From Caulobacter sp. 17J80-11 (GTDB lineage: Bacteria > Pseudomonadota > Alphaproteobacteria > Caulobacterales > Caulobacteraceae), in contig NZ_JACSJI010000017.1 of assembly GCF_014349105.1 (NCBI RefSeq), forward strand, positions 1 through 64,000: 64,000 nt of DNA, read 5' to 3'. Every line of letters starts with the position of its first letter. Position 1 is the stretch's first letter. Below, one piece after another: positions 8,475-17,483 of this stretch. The translations under genes and the position numbers were made by a program. The notes under the pieces are model-generated. The model searched no databases and had not been told where the DNA came from. It was given only the letters and a program-made list of their open reading frames with translations.

Positions 8475-9770
8475 TCAGCCGTGCAGCACCAGGCAGGGCA
8501 GCTTGCGAGCCTTCAGGGCCTCGCAGGCGGCCCCGGCGGCGTCCTCCGACAGCCCGGTGAAGCGCGCCCGGTGCCAGCCGCCGCCGCTGCTGACGCTCTC
8601 CGCCGCGCCCTCGACCTGCGCGCGGAAGCGCTTGCGCACGTCCTTCAGCGCCGCGTTCGCGTCGGAGCGCTTCTTGAAGGCGCCGACCTGGATCTGCCAG
8701 GCGCCCGCTTCGACCCTGACCTCGAGCTTGGCCCGCGCCTTGGTCTCGCGCACGGCGGCGGGCGTGACCGCCGGCGCCGGGGCGGGCGTCTCGACGCCCA
8801 CGTCTTCTTCGCCCTCCTCGCCCGCGTCGGTCTCGTCGTCGTCGCCCATGGCCGTGGCGGTTTCGTCGGAGACCGGCGTCGCCTCGCCCCCGTGGCCGGC
8901 CAGATAGCCGGCGATGGTCAGGGGCTTGTCGGTCTTGCGGGCGCGCAGCACCGCGAAGCCGGCGTCCAGGAGGGCGGCGACATGGTCGTTGCGGCTGCGG
9001 GGCGAGCGGCCGCCCAGCACCACGACGATCAATCGGCGGCCGTCGCGCACGCCGGAGGCGGCGAGATTGAAGCCCGACGCGCGGGTGTAGCCGGTCTTGA
9101 TGCCGTCGACGCCGGGCGCCTGGCCCAGCAGGCCGTTGTGGTTGCGGATCCGATGGCCGCGGAAGGTGAAGCTCTGGGCGCCGAAATAGCTGTAGTACTT
9201 GGGGAAGTCGCGCTGCACGGCCCGCGACAGGAGCGCCAGGTCGTGGGCGGTCGAGACGTGACGCGGGTCGGGCAGGCCGTGCGGGTTCACGAAGCGGGTC
9301 TTGGACATGCCCAGCTTGCGGGCGCGCTCGTTCATGCGCTTCTCGAACTTGGCCTCGCTGCCGGCCACCCGTTCGGCCAGGGCCACGGCCACGTCGTTCG
9401 CCGACTTGGTGCACAGCGCGAAGATCGCCTGTTCGACCGTGATCTTGTCGCCGGCCCGCAGGCCCAGCTTGGACGGGGGCTGGCGGGCGGCGCGCGGCGA
9501 GATGGTCACCTTGTCGGTCAGCTTGAGCGAGCCGTCCGAGAGGGCCGCGAAGGTCACGTACAGGGTCATGACCTTGGTGACCGAGGCCGGGTAGCGCAGG
9601 TCGTCGGCGTTGCGCTCGTAGAGGATCTCGCCGGTGCCGGCGTCCATGACCACGGAGGCGTAGCGCTCGGCGGCGGTGGCCGTCAGGGGCGGCAGGAGGC
9701 AGGCGAGAAGGGCGAGCACGCCGGCGAACACGGCGTAAACGCTCCCGCTCCGGCGAGCGGCACGTGTCAT
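8475..9770 (-). CDS. D-alanyl-D-alanine carboxypeptidase with SPOR domain
   Basis: A 431-residue penicillin-binding protein of the DacA/DacF (S11) class. After a signal peptide the three active-site motifs appear in order: SVTK (Ser63-Lys66), SAN (Ser123-Asn125) and KTG (Lys225). The C-terminal 75 residues form a SPOR domain (AWQIQVGAFKKRSDA), which binds denuded peptidoglycan, often at the septum. It trims the terminal D-Ala of pentapeptides in the periplasm. Two ATGs lie two codons apart; 9770 is preferred because GGGGGG is then 6 bases upstream. Confidence 0.93.
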   Translation of the reverse strand: MTRAARRSGSVYAVFAGVLALLACLLPPLTATAAERYASVVMDAGTGEILYERNADDLRYPASVTKVMTLYVTFAALSDGSLKLTDKVTISPRAARQPPSKLGLRAGDKITVEQAIFALCTKSANDVAVALAERVAGSEAKFEKRMNERARKLGMSKTRFVNPHGLPDPRHVSTAHDLALLSRAVQRDFPKYYSYFGAQSFTFRGHRIRNHNGLLGQAPGVDGIKTGYTRASGFNLAASGVRDGRRLIVVVLGGRSPRSRNDHVAALLDAGFAVLRARKTDKPLTIAGYLAGHGGEATPVSDETATAMGDDDETDAGEEGEEDVGVETPAPAPAVTPAAVRETKARAKLEVRVEAGAWQIQVGAFKKRSDANAALKDVRKRFRAQVEGAAESVSSGGGWHRARFTGLSEDAAGAACEALKARKLPCLVLHG

Positions 9771-10047
9771 GAGCATCCCCCCTGCCGTTCGGACGCGGCC
9801 CGACCAACGACGTCCCCAGCAACCTTCACAATTGATCGCCCGGCGGCAACAATTTTCGGGGATCAAATCCTCGTGCGGCGGGCGCAGGCGCGACAACGAT
9901 CGCCTGCGGGTCTCCCCTGTCCGTGATCCTGCGGACGCCAGAAGTCCGGCGTGGCGAGAGCGGCGGCGGCCTCGCGTTGACACCGGTGTCAAGCTGGCGT
10001 CCATTGCGGGTCGACGGGCCGCCAGAACGCCCGCGGGGGAGGTTTCC

Positions 10048-11658
10048 ATGCTTGATCGACGTCGCCTGCTGGCCGGCGCCTCGGCCCTGACCGCAATGGC
10101 CGCCCTGCCGGCGCGCGCCGCCGCGCCCTCGCGCGCGGAGGTGCTGGCCACCATGAAGCGGGCCACCGCCTTCATGGTCGACAAGGTCGCCTACCAGGGC
10201 GGCTACGTCTGGTCCTACCTGCCCGACTTTTCCCGCCGCTGGGGCGAGTTGGAAGCCAAGCCGACCATGATCTGGGTGCAGCCGCCCGGCACGGCGACGG
10301 TGGGCCACCTGTTCCTCGACGCGTTCAACGTCACCGGCGACGCCGACTACCTGCGGGCGGCCGAGCAGGCGGCCGGCGCGCTGATCCGCGGCCAGCACCC
10401 GAGCGGCGGCTGGAACTACTTGATCGACCTGGCGGGTGAACAATCGCTGCGCGACTGGTACGCCACGGTCGGCAAGAACGCCTGGCGGCTGGAGGAATTC
10501 CAGCACTACTACGGCAACGCCACCTTCGACGACGCCGGCACCTCGGAGGCCATGCAGCTGCTGCTGCGCCTCTACGCCCAGACCGGAGACAAGCGCGTGA
10601 AGGCGGCGCTCGACCGGGCGATCGGCTTCGTGCTGGACAGCCAGCTGCCGGTCGGCGGCTGGCCGCAGCGCTGGCCGCGGGCGGGCGAGTTCTCCAAGCA
10701 GGGCCGGCCCGACTACACCGGCTTCCTGACCTTCAACGACGACGTCGCCGGCGAGAACATCAAGTTCCTGATCATGGCCTGGCAGGTGCTGGGCGAGCCG
10801 CGCCTGCTGGACGCAGTGCATCGCGCCATGGACAGCTTCGTGGCGACCCAGCAGCCGGCCCCGCAGGCCGGCTGGGGCCTGCAGCACGGCCCCGACCTGA
10901 AGCCGATCGGCGCGCGCACCTACGAGCCGACCGCGGTCGTCACCCACACCACCGCCAACAACCTCGCTCAGCTGATGACCTTCTACGAGCTGACCGGCGA
11001 CGCCCGCTTCCTGGCGCGCGTGCCCGAGGCGCTCGACTGGCTGGACGGCGTGGCCCTGCCCGAGGCCCTGCGCGTCGACGGCCGCACGCACCCGACCTTC
11101 GTCGAGCCCGGGACCAACCGGCCCCTGTTCCTCCACCGGCGCGGGTCGAACGTGACCAACGGGGTCTACTGGGCGGACTACGATCCGGCGAACACCGTCG
11201 GTCACTATTCCTCGCAACGGAAGTTGGACGTGGCGGGCTTGCGCCGGCGCTACGAAGCGCTCAGGGCCACTCCGCCCGAGCTGGCCAGCCGCGGCTCGCC
11301 CCTGAAGGCCGGACGCTCGCCGCTGCCGCGCTTCTTCGCCACCCGGCCGGTCGAGGTGTCCGATCTCAACAGCAACCGCGGCGCGCCTCCGGCCGCGTCC
11401 AGCGAGGCCGCGCGCGTGGCCGAGCTGGTGGCCGGCCTGAACGCCCAGGGCTGGTGGCCGACCATGCTGAAGTCCACCAGCCACCCCTATCGCGGCGACA
11501 GCCCGGCCGAAGTCGCGCCCGGCGACTTCTCGCGCACCCTGGTCGGCGACGCGACCGACACCTCGCCCTACGTCACCGACACGCCGGTGGTCGGCATCTC
11601 GACCGGGATCTACGTCCAGAACATGGGCGTGCTGATCGAGCATCTGGCGTCCGCCTAG
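10048..11658 (+). CDS. Exported PL10-like pectate lyase family protein
   Basis: A 536-residue protein with a signal peptide that has a twin-Arg-like start (LDRRRLLAGAS). The core is an alpha/alpha barrel with repeated G-G-W/Y motifs (QGGYVWSY, SGGWNYL, VGGWPQRWP). GGWPQ followed by FLTFNDDVAGENIKFLI is the PL10 pectate lyase pattern, which normally reads GGWPQ...TYNDDAM. Residues 400-536 carry a further repeat and have no clear match. Likely a periplasmic enzyme on acidic polysaccharide. Start chosen at ATG 10048, with GGGGGAGG at 10035-10042; the open frame reaching to 9769 is not coding. Confidence 0.8.
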   Translation: MLDRRRLLAGASALTAMAALPARAAAPSRAEVLATMKRATAFMVDKVAYQGGYVWSYLPDFSRRWGELEAKPTMIWVQPPGTATVGHLFLDAFNVTGDADYLRAAEQAAGALIRGQHPSGGWNYLIDLAGEQSLRDWYATVGKNAWRLEEFQHYYGNATFDDAGTSEAMQLLLRLYAQTGDKRVKAALDRAIGFVLDSQLPVGGWPQRWPRAGEFSKQGRPDYTGFLTFNDDVAGENIKFLIMAWQVLGEPRLLDAVHRAMDSFVATQQPAPQAGWGLQHGPDLKPIGARTYEPTAVVTHTTANNLAQLMTFYELTGDARFLARVPEALDWLDGVALPEALRVDGRTHPTFVEPGTNRPLFLHRRGSNVTNGVYWADYDPANTVGHYSSQRKLDVAGLRRRYEALRATPPELASRGSPLKAGRSPLPRFFATRPVEVSDLNSNRGAPPAASSEAARVAELVAGLNAQGWWPTMLKSTSHPYRGDSPAEVAPGDFSRTLVGDATDTSPYVTDTPVVGISTGIYVQNMGVLIEHLASA

Positions 11659-11730
11659 GGCCTGCGCTCTGGACGGCGCCGGGGCGGGCGCGCCACTGTT
11701 CGCCTCGCAAGCGTGAGGCGGAGGTCGGGG

Positions 11731-12918
11731 ATGTTGCGGCGATCGGTGCTGAAGGCCCTGCCCGCGAGCCTGGCGGCCGCGTCGGCGGCGAAGGCGGGAG
11801 AGGCGAAACCCATGACCGAAGCGACCCGGGTCCGCGCGCGCGACATCGGCCTGAAGCCCGGCGTGCTGAAGCCCGGCGCGCTCAACGCCGTCACCGACGT
11901 GGCGGGCGTGCGGGTCGGCCAGGTGACGATCATCGAGGGCGACCGCGTGCGCACCGGCGTCACCGCCGTCCTGCCGCACGGCGGCAACCTGTTTCAGGAC
12001 AAGGTTCCGGCCGGCCTGGAAGTGGCCAACGGCTTCGGCAAGCTGGCCGGCGCGACCCAGATCGTCGAGCTGGGCGAGATCGAGACGCCGATCGTGCTGA
12101 CCAACACGCTCGCGGTCGCGCGCGGGGTCGAGGCGGTGATCGACTGGACCCTGGCCCAGCCCGGCAATGGGGACGTCCGCTCGGTCAACGCCGTGGTCGG
12201 CGAGACCAACGACGGCCGGTTGAACGACATCCGCTCTCGCGGGGTGACGGTCCAGCACGTGCGCGCCGCCATCGAGGCTGCGCGCCCGGGTCCGGTCGAG
12301 GAGGGCTGCGTAGGGGCCGGGACCGGCACGGTGGCCTTCGGCTGGAAGGGCGGGATCGGGACCAGCTCGCGGGTGCTGCCGAAGACGCTCGGCGGCTGGA
12401 CCGTGGGCGTGCTGGTGCAGACCAACTACGGCGGCGTGCTGTCCATGGGCGGGGCGCCGGTCGGCCGGGCGCTGGGCCGCTATCACCTGAAGGAGTACGT
12501 CGAGGACTCCAGCGCCGACGGCTCGATCATGATCGTGGTCGCCACCGACGCGCCGCTCAGCGACCGCAACCTGGCCCGGCTGGCGCGCCGCGCCATCGCC
12601 GGCCTGGCGCGCACCGGCTCGACCTTTTCCAACGGCTCGGGCGACTACGCGATCGCCTTCTCCACCGCCGAGGCCGTGCGCCGCACGCCCGAGCGCCGGC
12701 GCGACGTGGCGACGGTCGCCGACCTGCCCAACGACCAGACCTCGCCCCTGTTCGCCGCCGCCGCCGAGGCGACCGAGGAGGCGATCTACAACTCGCTGCT
12801 GATGGCGACCACGACCCGCAGCGTCGACCCGGCCACCGGCCTGCCTGTGGTGGTCGAGGCGCTGGACGTCGCCGCGGTCCGGCGCGTGCTGGACGAGCAC
12901 CGGATCACCACGCGCTGA
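11731..12918 (+). CDS. DmpA-like (S58/P1) aminopeptidase
   Basis: A 395-residue member of the DmpA / L-aminopeptidase-D-esterase family (peptidase S58). The conserved core DVAGVRVGQVTI..GVTAVLPHGG, the VGETNDGRLND segment, and VLVQTNYGG before the self-cleavage Ser (VLSMGG) are all present. Family members split themselves at Gly-Ser into two chains and hydrolyse N-terminal residues or amides. The N-terminus is a Tat/Sec-type leader (MLRRSVLKALPASLAAASAAKA). Start at ATG 11731 with GGAGG at 11720-11724. Probably in one transcript with the pectate lyase 72 bases upstream. Confidence 0.87.
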   Translation: MLRRSVLKALPASLAAASAAKAGEAKPMTEATRVRARDIGLKPGVLKPGALNAVTDVAGVRVGQVTIIEGDRVRTGVTAVLPHGGNLFQDKVPAGLEVANGFGKLAGATQIVELGEIETPIVLTNTLAVARGVEAVIDWTLAQPGNGDVRSVNAVVGETNDGRLNDIRSRGVTVQHVRAAIEAARPGPVEEGCVGAGTGTVAFGWKGGIGTSSRVLPKTLGGWTVGVLVQTNYGGVLSMGGAPVGRALGRYHLKEYVEDSSADGSIMIVVATDAPLSDRNLARLARRAIAGLARTGSTFSNGSGDYAIAFSTAEAVRRTPERRRDVATVADLPNDQTSPLFAAAAEATEEAIYNSLLMATTTRSVDPATGLPVVVEALDVAAVRRVLDEHRITTR

Positions 12919-13087
12919 GCGGCTGACCGGAACCAACCTTTCCAAAAAGACATTTGCACCCAGCTTGGCCGTGAGCTTGGGTCGGCCGCGTTCCCGCGCG
13001 ACGGAAATCGCAAGCGGGGCCGTGTAACTGTCGCGCCTGTCGGGGGCGCTCCGATCTGCGGGCGGCGGAGCCGCCAGGGGGCCGTTT

Positions 13088-15370
13088 TTGAAGTTTAAGA
13101 TGAGCTTGCTCGCGGCGGCCGCCGTCCTGGCGCCGGCCACGGTCGGATTCGCGCAGACCCCGCCGGCCCCGAAGCCGCAGCCGGCCGCCCCGGCGCCCGC
13201 CCAGGGCAAGGGTCCGGCCGGCAAGGCGGCCGACGAAAACGCCGTGCAGGACGTGACCGTCACCGGCCAGCGCAACGGGTTCCGCAGCTCGATCGACCGG
13301 CGCAGCTACAGCGTGGCCAACGACCTGGGCGCGACCAACGGCTCGATCGGCGACGCCCTGCGCAACGTGCCCTCGGTCGAGGTCGACGTGCAGGGCAACA
13401 TCAGCCTGCGCGGCGACGCCAACGTCACCATCCTGGTCGACGGGCGCCCGTCGGGCATGTTCAAGGGCGACGGCAAGGCCGACGCCCTGCAGCAGATGCC
13501 GGCCGACCAGATCGACCGGGTCGAGGTGATGACCAACCCCTCGGCCGCCTTCAGCCCCGAAGGTACGGCCGGGGTGATCAACCTGGTGACCAAGAAGGGC
13601 AAGAAGTCCGGCCGCTCCGGCTCGGTGCGCGCCAACGTCGGCACCGACGGCCGCTACAACGGCGGCGTCAGCGGGTCGGTCATGGCCGGCAAGCTGGGCC
13701 TGTCCGGCGACGCCGGCGTGCGACACGACGTGATGGACGGCGAGACCTCGACCGACCGCTCGCGCTTCGACGTCGGCAGCGGCCAGTTCATCGACAGCCG
13801 CCAGCGCTCGAAGTCCGACGGGACCGGCGACGGGCGCAACCTGCGCGGCAATCTCGACTACGACCTGGACGCCGCCACCCGGGTCAGCGCCGAGATCCGC
13901 CATCGCGGCATGAAGTTCTCCAGCGACAGCCTGGAGAGCTACGAGGGCGAAGATTCGACCGGCGCGGTGGCGACCGCCTACGATCGCGCGGCGTCCTCCT
14001 CCATGGAGCGGTCCAACACCGAGGCCAGCGCCAGCTGGCGGCGCAAGTTCAAGGGCGACGAGCACGAGCTGGTCGCCGACCTCAGCTTCGAGCGCACGGA
14101 GGGCGACCGCCGGATGCGCGCGCTGCAGAGCGGGACCCTTCCCGGCGGGGCCGACCCGTACGAGGCGACCCACAACGAGATCGTCCAGGACGAGACGCAG
14201 TTCAAACTGGACTACACCCGGCCGGTCGGCGACCGGGCCAAGCTGAAGACCGGGCTGCAGATCGAGCGCTCGGAAAACGACTACGACAACCGGGGCGTCA
14301 GTGGGCTCGACGCCGGCTCCGCCACGGTCGACGCGGCGCGGACCAACCGCTTCCTCTACGACCAGACGGTCCAGGCCGCCTACGCCACTTATGAGCGGCC
14401 GCTGGGTCCGGTGACCGCCCTGGTCGGCCTGCGGCTGGAGCAGGTGGACATCGACATGAACCAGGTGACCTCGGCCGTCACCGCGCAGAACGACTACAGC
14501 GGGGTCTATCCCAGCCTGCACCTGGCCTACGACCTGACCGACAGCCAGCAGCTGACCGCCAGCTACTCCAAGCGCGTCCAGCGCCCGCAGGCCCAGGACC
14601 TGAACCCGTACGTGGTCTATGTCGACCCGTTCAACCTGCGCAGCGGCAACCCGAACCTTAAGCCGCAGGAGACCGACTCCTACGAGCTCGGCTGGCAGTA
14701 CCGCGCCGGCCAGACCTTCTATCTGGCCACCGCCTATTACCGTCAGAGCACCGACGGCGTGACCGAGGTCGTGCGGGCCTGCACGACCGTGCCGACCCTT
14801 TGCGATCCGACGGGGACGGCCGACCTGGACGGCGTCTTCCTGACCACCCGCGAGAACCTGGCCGAGAGCCGCAGCGGCGGGCTGGAGCTGGTCGCCAACG
14901 GCCGGCTGACCAAGTCCCTGACCTACAACCTCAGCTCCAACGCCTACTGGCAGGAGATCGAGGGCTCGGCGGTGACCGCGACAGACGGCCGTTCGGGCTG
15001 GTCGGTCGGCGGTCGCGGCGCGCTGAACTGGCAGGCCACGCCCAAGGACTTCATCCAGATCAACGCCTTCGTCATGGGCAAGCGGCTGCAGGCCCAGGGC
15101 TGGCGCGAGCCGACCGGCATGCTGAACCTGGGCTGGCGGCACAAGGTCGACGAGAAGCTGTCGGTGGTCCTGACCGCCCAAGACGTGCTGGGCACCATGC
15201 GCGACCGGCTGGTGATCGACACCCCGACCATCCACGACCGCACCGAACGCGAGATGAACATCCGCGGCGTGTTCCTGGGCCTGACCTACACCTTCGGCGA
15301 CGGCGGCAAGCGCCAGCGCGACCCGGGCTTCGACTTCGGCGCCGGGGCCGATACGGGCGGCGGGGGCTGA
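13088..15370 (+). CDS. TonB-dependent outer membrane receptor
   Basis: A 760-residue TonB-dependent receptor with a signal peptide (MSLLAAAAVLAPATVGFAQ). The plug domain is at about 60-170 (IGDALRNVPSVEVDVQGN; DRVEVMTNPSAAFSPEGTAG-type segment) and is followed by a beta-barrel of the OMP_b-brl_3 kind; the last residues form a barrel-ending strand followed by a Gly-rich tail. No STN signalling domain. A TTG at 13088 lies 5 bases after AGGGGG and is preferred over the ATG at 13100, which is 17 bases away. It converges with an esterase gene 7 bases downstream. Substrate unknown; ferric siderophore is one option. Confidence 0.9.
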   Translation: MKFKMSLLAAAAVLAPATVGFAQTPPAPKPQPAAPAPAQGKGPAGKAADENAVQDVTVTGQRNGFRSSIDRRSYSVANDLGATNGSIGDALRNVPSVEVDVQGNISLRGDANVTILVDGRPSGMFKGDGKADALQQMPADQIDRVEVMTNPSAAFSPEGTAGVINLVTKKGKKSGRSGSVRANVGTDGRYNGGVSGSVMAGKLGLSGDAGVRHDVMDGETSTDRSRFDVGSGQFIDSRQRSKSDGTGDGRNLRGNLDYDLDAATRVSAEIRHRGMKFSSDSLESYEGEDSTGAVATAYDRAASSSMERSNTEASASWRRKFKGDEHELVADLSFERTEGDRRMRALQSGTLPGGADPYEATHNEIVQDETQFKLDYTRPVGDRAKLKTGLQIERSENDYDNRGVSGLDAGSATVDAARTNRFLYDQTVQAAYATYERPLGPVTALVGLRLEQVDIDMNQVTSAVTAQNDYSGVYPSLHLAYDLTDSQQLTASYSKRVQRPQAQDLNPYVVYVDPFNLRSGNPNLKPQETDSYELGWQYRAGQTFYLATAYYRQSTDGVTEVVRACTTVPTLCDPTGTADLDGVFLTTRENLAESRSGGLELVANGRLTKSLTYNLSSNAYWQEIEGSAVTATDGRSGWSVGGRGALNWQATPKDFIQINAFVMGKRLQAQGWREPTGMLNLGWRHKVDEKLSVVLTAQDVLGTMRDRLVIDTPTIHDRTEREMNIRGVFLGLTYTFGDGGKRQRDPGFDFGAGADTGGGG

Positions 15371-15377
15371 TCAGGCC

Positions 15378-16565
15378 CTAGCGGTCGAACAGCCAACGGT
15401 AGGCGGCGGGGAACTCCCGCCGCCAGAACCACTCGGAATGCTGGCCGTCAGCCGGCACGCTGGCCTGCACGGCCGAGGCCGGGAAACCGGCCCGCGCCAA
15501 CGCCTCGACCGTCGCGGCCTGGTCCTCGCCGACGCTGAAGGGCGAGCTGGTGTTGCTCTCCGCCCCGCCGCTGACGAACCAGATCCGCTGGTCGTACTTG
15601 CGCGTGCGCGGCCTGGCCGCCAGGGCCAGCACCTGGTCGCGCACCAGCCAGGTGGCCGAGGAGAACACCCCGGCCCGGCCGAACACGTCGGGGCGCTCCA
15701 GCGCCGCGTAGAGCGAAATCAACCCGCCCATGCTGGAGCCCATCACCGCCGTGTGGGCCGGGTCGCGGCGGGTGCGGTAGTGCGCGTCGACATAGGGCTT
15801 CAGGGTGTCGACCAGGAAGTCGACATAGGCCCCCCCCTCGCCGCCGCCGTACTTGGGGTCGACCGCGTTCGGCCAGGGATCGTACTCGTCCAGCCGGTGC
15901 TCGCCGCCGTGGTCGACCGCGACCACGATGGCGCCCGGATCGCCCTTGGCGAACAGGCCGTCCAGGGTCTCGTCGACGCCCCATTCGCCGAAGCCCGAGG
16001 TGGCGCCGTCGAAGACGTTCTGGCCGTCGTGCATGTAGATGACCGGGTAGCGCTTGCGGCTCGTGGCGTAGTCCGGCGGCAAGTAGATCCAGATCCTGCG
16101 CGTGCGGCCCAGCTGCGGGATGGCGAAGCCCTCGGCCAGCACCGAGACCGAGGCGCTGGCGGTGTGCGGCTTCGCGGCGGCGACGCCAGAACCCCAGCGG
16201 GCCACCTCGCCGCTCCAGGCGAAGGCGCCGGTCGCCGGCAGGGTCGCCGCGCGGTTGGGCGCAGCCGCCCCGTCGGCGGTCTGCTCGCCGCGCTCCCAGC
16301 TGCCGAGCGTGAACTTGAACTCGACCGGCCCGCGCACGTCGGCGGGCAGGGTCAGGGCGTAGATCCCGTCGTCACGGCGCTTCAGCGCCCAGCCGGCGGC
16401 GGCCGGGTCCCAACCGTTGAACGAGCCGGCGACATAGACCGTGCTCGCGGCCGGCGTGTCGGCCGGTACGCGCAGCTCCAGGGTGGCCTGGGCGAAGGCC
16501 GGCGCCGCCAGCGCCGTCGCGACAATTCCTGCAGCCCACAGACCGCGCGCACCGATGAACGCCAT
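15378..16565 (-). CDS. Exported esterase (IroE/Fes-like) with N-terminal CBM48-like domain
   Basis: A 395-residue exported alpha/beta hydrolase. Signal peptide to about residue 25; then an early-set/CBM48-like module (TVYVAGSFNGWDPAAAGW, residues 40-105), then an esterase-D domain with the nucleophile elbow GSSMGG and a late His (DGQHSEWFW). Enzymes of this group include ferric-enterobactin esterases and feruloyl-type esterases. It is convergent with a TonB-dependent receptor, which would suit a siderophore or polysaccharide ester substrate, but this is inference. Confidence 0.85.
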   Translation of the reverse strand: MAFIGARGLWAAGIVATALAAPAFAQATLELRVPADTPAASTVYVAGSFNGWDPAAAGWALKRRDDGIYALTLPADVRGPVEFKFTLGSWERGEQTADGAAAPNRAATLPATGAFAWSGEVARWGSGVAAAKPHTASASVSVLAEGFAIPQLGRTRRIWIYLPPDYATSRKRYPVIYMHDGQNVFDGATSGFGEWGVDETLDGLFAKGDPGAIVVAVDHGGEHRLDEYDPWPNAVDPKYGGGEGGAYVDFLVDTLKPYVDAHYRTRRDPAHTAVMGSSMGGLISLYAALERPDVFGRAGVFSSATWLVRDQVLALAARPRTRKYDQRIWFVSGGAESNTSSPFSVGEDQAATVEALARAGFPASAVQASVPADGQHSEWFWRREFPAAYRWLFDR

Positions 16566-16595
16566 CGCACTCCCCCCGAATGCGGGGAGAGTGCC

Positions 16596-16922
16596 TCAGA
16601 CTTGGGCGTGGGGCGAGCCGGCCGGGCGCGCTTCGCCCTCGCGGTGGTGGAATTCGACGTAGAAGCGGACCGCCCCCAGCGGCTCGACTTCGTGCAGGAC
16701 GGTGGGTTCGACCACGCCCGGTTCGCCCTCCGGCGTCAGCACCTGTTCCCCCGCCGGCCGGCGAGGGTCGGTGATCCGATAGGCGAGTCGCCCCTCCAGC
16801 ACGTGGATCAGGGCCCAGACCCCGTCCTTGGTGGCGTGGGCGCGCAGCAGGCCCGCGGGCGCGCTCGTCTCGGTGAAGTCGGGCGTGCGCTTGTAGGGGA
16901 CGAGATCGTCAGGCAGGCGCAT
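16596..16922 (-). CDS. DUF1971 (TehB-like N-terminal) cupin-fold protein
   Basis: A 108-residue protein that matches DUF1971: MRLPDDLVPYKRTPDFTE, then VWALIHVLEGRLAYRI and a late VRFYVEFHHRE. The family is a small cupin-like domain found alone or fused to the TehB methyltransferase, and is often near nitric-oxide or haem-related genes. Here it is divergent from a truncated haemoglobin, with an inverted repeat between them. Start at the ATG at 16922; the frame stays open upstream through the haemoglobin gene but is not coding there. Confidence 0.82.
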   Translation of the reverse strand: MRLPDDLVPYKRTPDFTETSAPAGLLRAHATKDGVWALIHVLEGRLAYRITDPRRPAGEQVLTPEGEPGVVEPTVLHEVEPLGAVRFYVEFHHREGEARPAGSPHAQV

Positions 16923-16959
16923 GGGCGACCTCTTACGCCCGTCGGGCGCGGGGCGGCAG

Positions 16960-16975
16960 TACGGATTAACCCGTA
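16960..16975. promoter_or_regulatory. Inverted repeat between DUF1971 and haemoglobin genes
   Basis: TACGG-ATTAAC-CCGTA, a perfect 5-bp inverted repeat with a 6-base AT-rich centre, 37 bases from the DUF1971 start and 55 bases from the haemoglobin start. It is the only symmetrical AT-containing site in this divergent region, so it is a candidate operator for both genes. The protein that binds it is not known. Confidence 0.5.
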
Positions 16976-17030
16976 TTTGCCGGGCGCGCTTCGAGGGACC
17001 TACAGAGACGTCGAGATGGAGGAGCGGATT

Positions 17031-17450
17031 ATGGAGCCGCGCGACGGCGTCGAGATCGAGGCGCGCCTGCCGGCGCTGATGGAGATCTTCTACGAGCGGG
17101 TCCGCCGCGATCCGCAGCTCGGCCCGGTGTTCGAGGCCGCGATCGACGACTGGCCTCGTCACCTGCAGCTGCTGGCCGATTTCTGGTCGTCGGTGGCGCT
17201 CACCACCGGCCGCTACAAGGGCCATCCGATGCAGGCCCACCTCAAGCACCAGGCCGCGATCACGCCGGAGATGTTCGATCGCTGGCTGGCGCTGTGGCAC
17301 GAGGCCACCGACGAGATGCTGTCGCCGACCGCCGCCGCCCTGCTGCAGGAGAAGGCCGCGCGGATCGCCCGCAGCCTGAACCTGGCGCTCACCTTCCGCC
17401 TGACGGCGGCGACCGACGGCCCGAGCGACAAGAAACCGCTCGCGGCCTGA
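17031..17450 (+). CDS. Group III truncated haemoglobin
   Basis: A 139-residue group III (P) truncated haemoglobin: LMEIFYERVRRDPQLGPVF at the B/C helices, FW at 51-52, and the signature GRYKGHPMQAH with the proximal haem ligand His70. Such proteins bind O2 and NO and often go with microaerobic or nitrosative stress. Start at ATG 17031, 7 bases after GGAGGAG; an ATG at 17016 is upstream but overlaps this ribosome site. A short polar tail (DGPSDKKPLAA) is added at the C-terminus. Confidence 0.92.
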   Translation: MEPRDGVEIEARLPALMEIFYERVRRDPQLGPVFEAAIDDWPRHLQLLADFWSSVALTTGRYKGHPMQAHLKHQAAITPEMFDRWLALWHEATDEMLSPTAAALLQEKAARIARSLNLALTFRLTAATDGPSDKKPLAA

Positions 17451-17483
17451 TCGAAAGGAGCGCGGCGCCCGTCGCGCCCGCGC

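Noticed and set aside
12919-13087. Regulatory RNA or Fur box before the TonB receptor gene
   Set aside because: GGAAC occurs but without a -10 match, and no AT-rich palindrome of the Fur type or riboswitch-like structure was seen.
9826-13275. A 1149-residue open frame opposite to the pectate lyase and aminopeptidase genes
   Set aside because: It is antisense to two well-supported genes with clear motifs and ribosome sites, and has the composition of a shadow frame.
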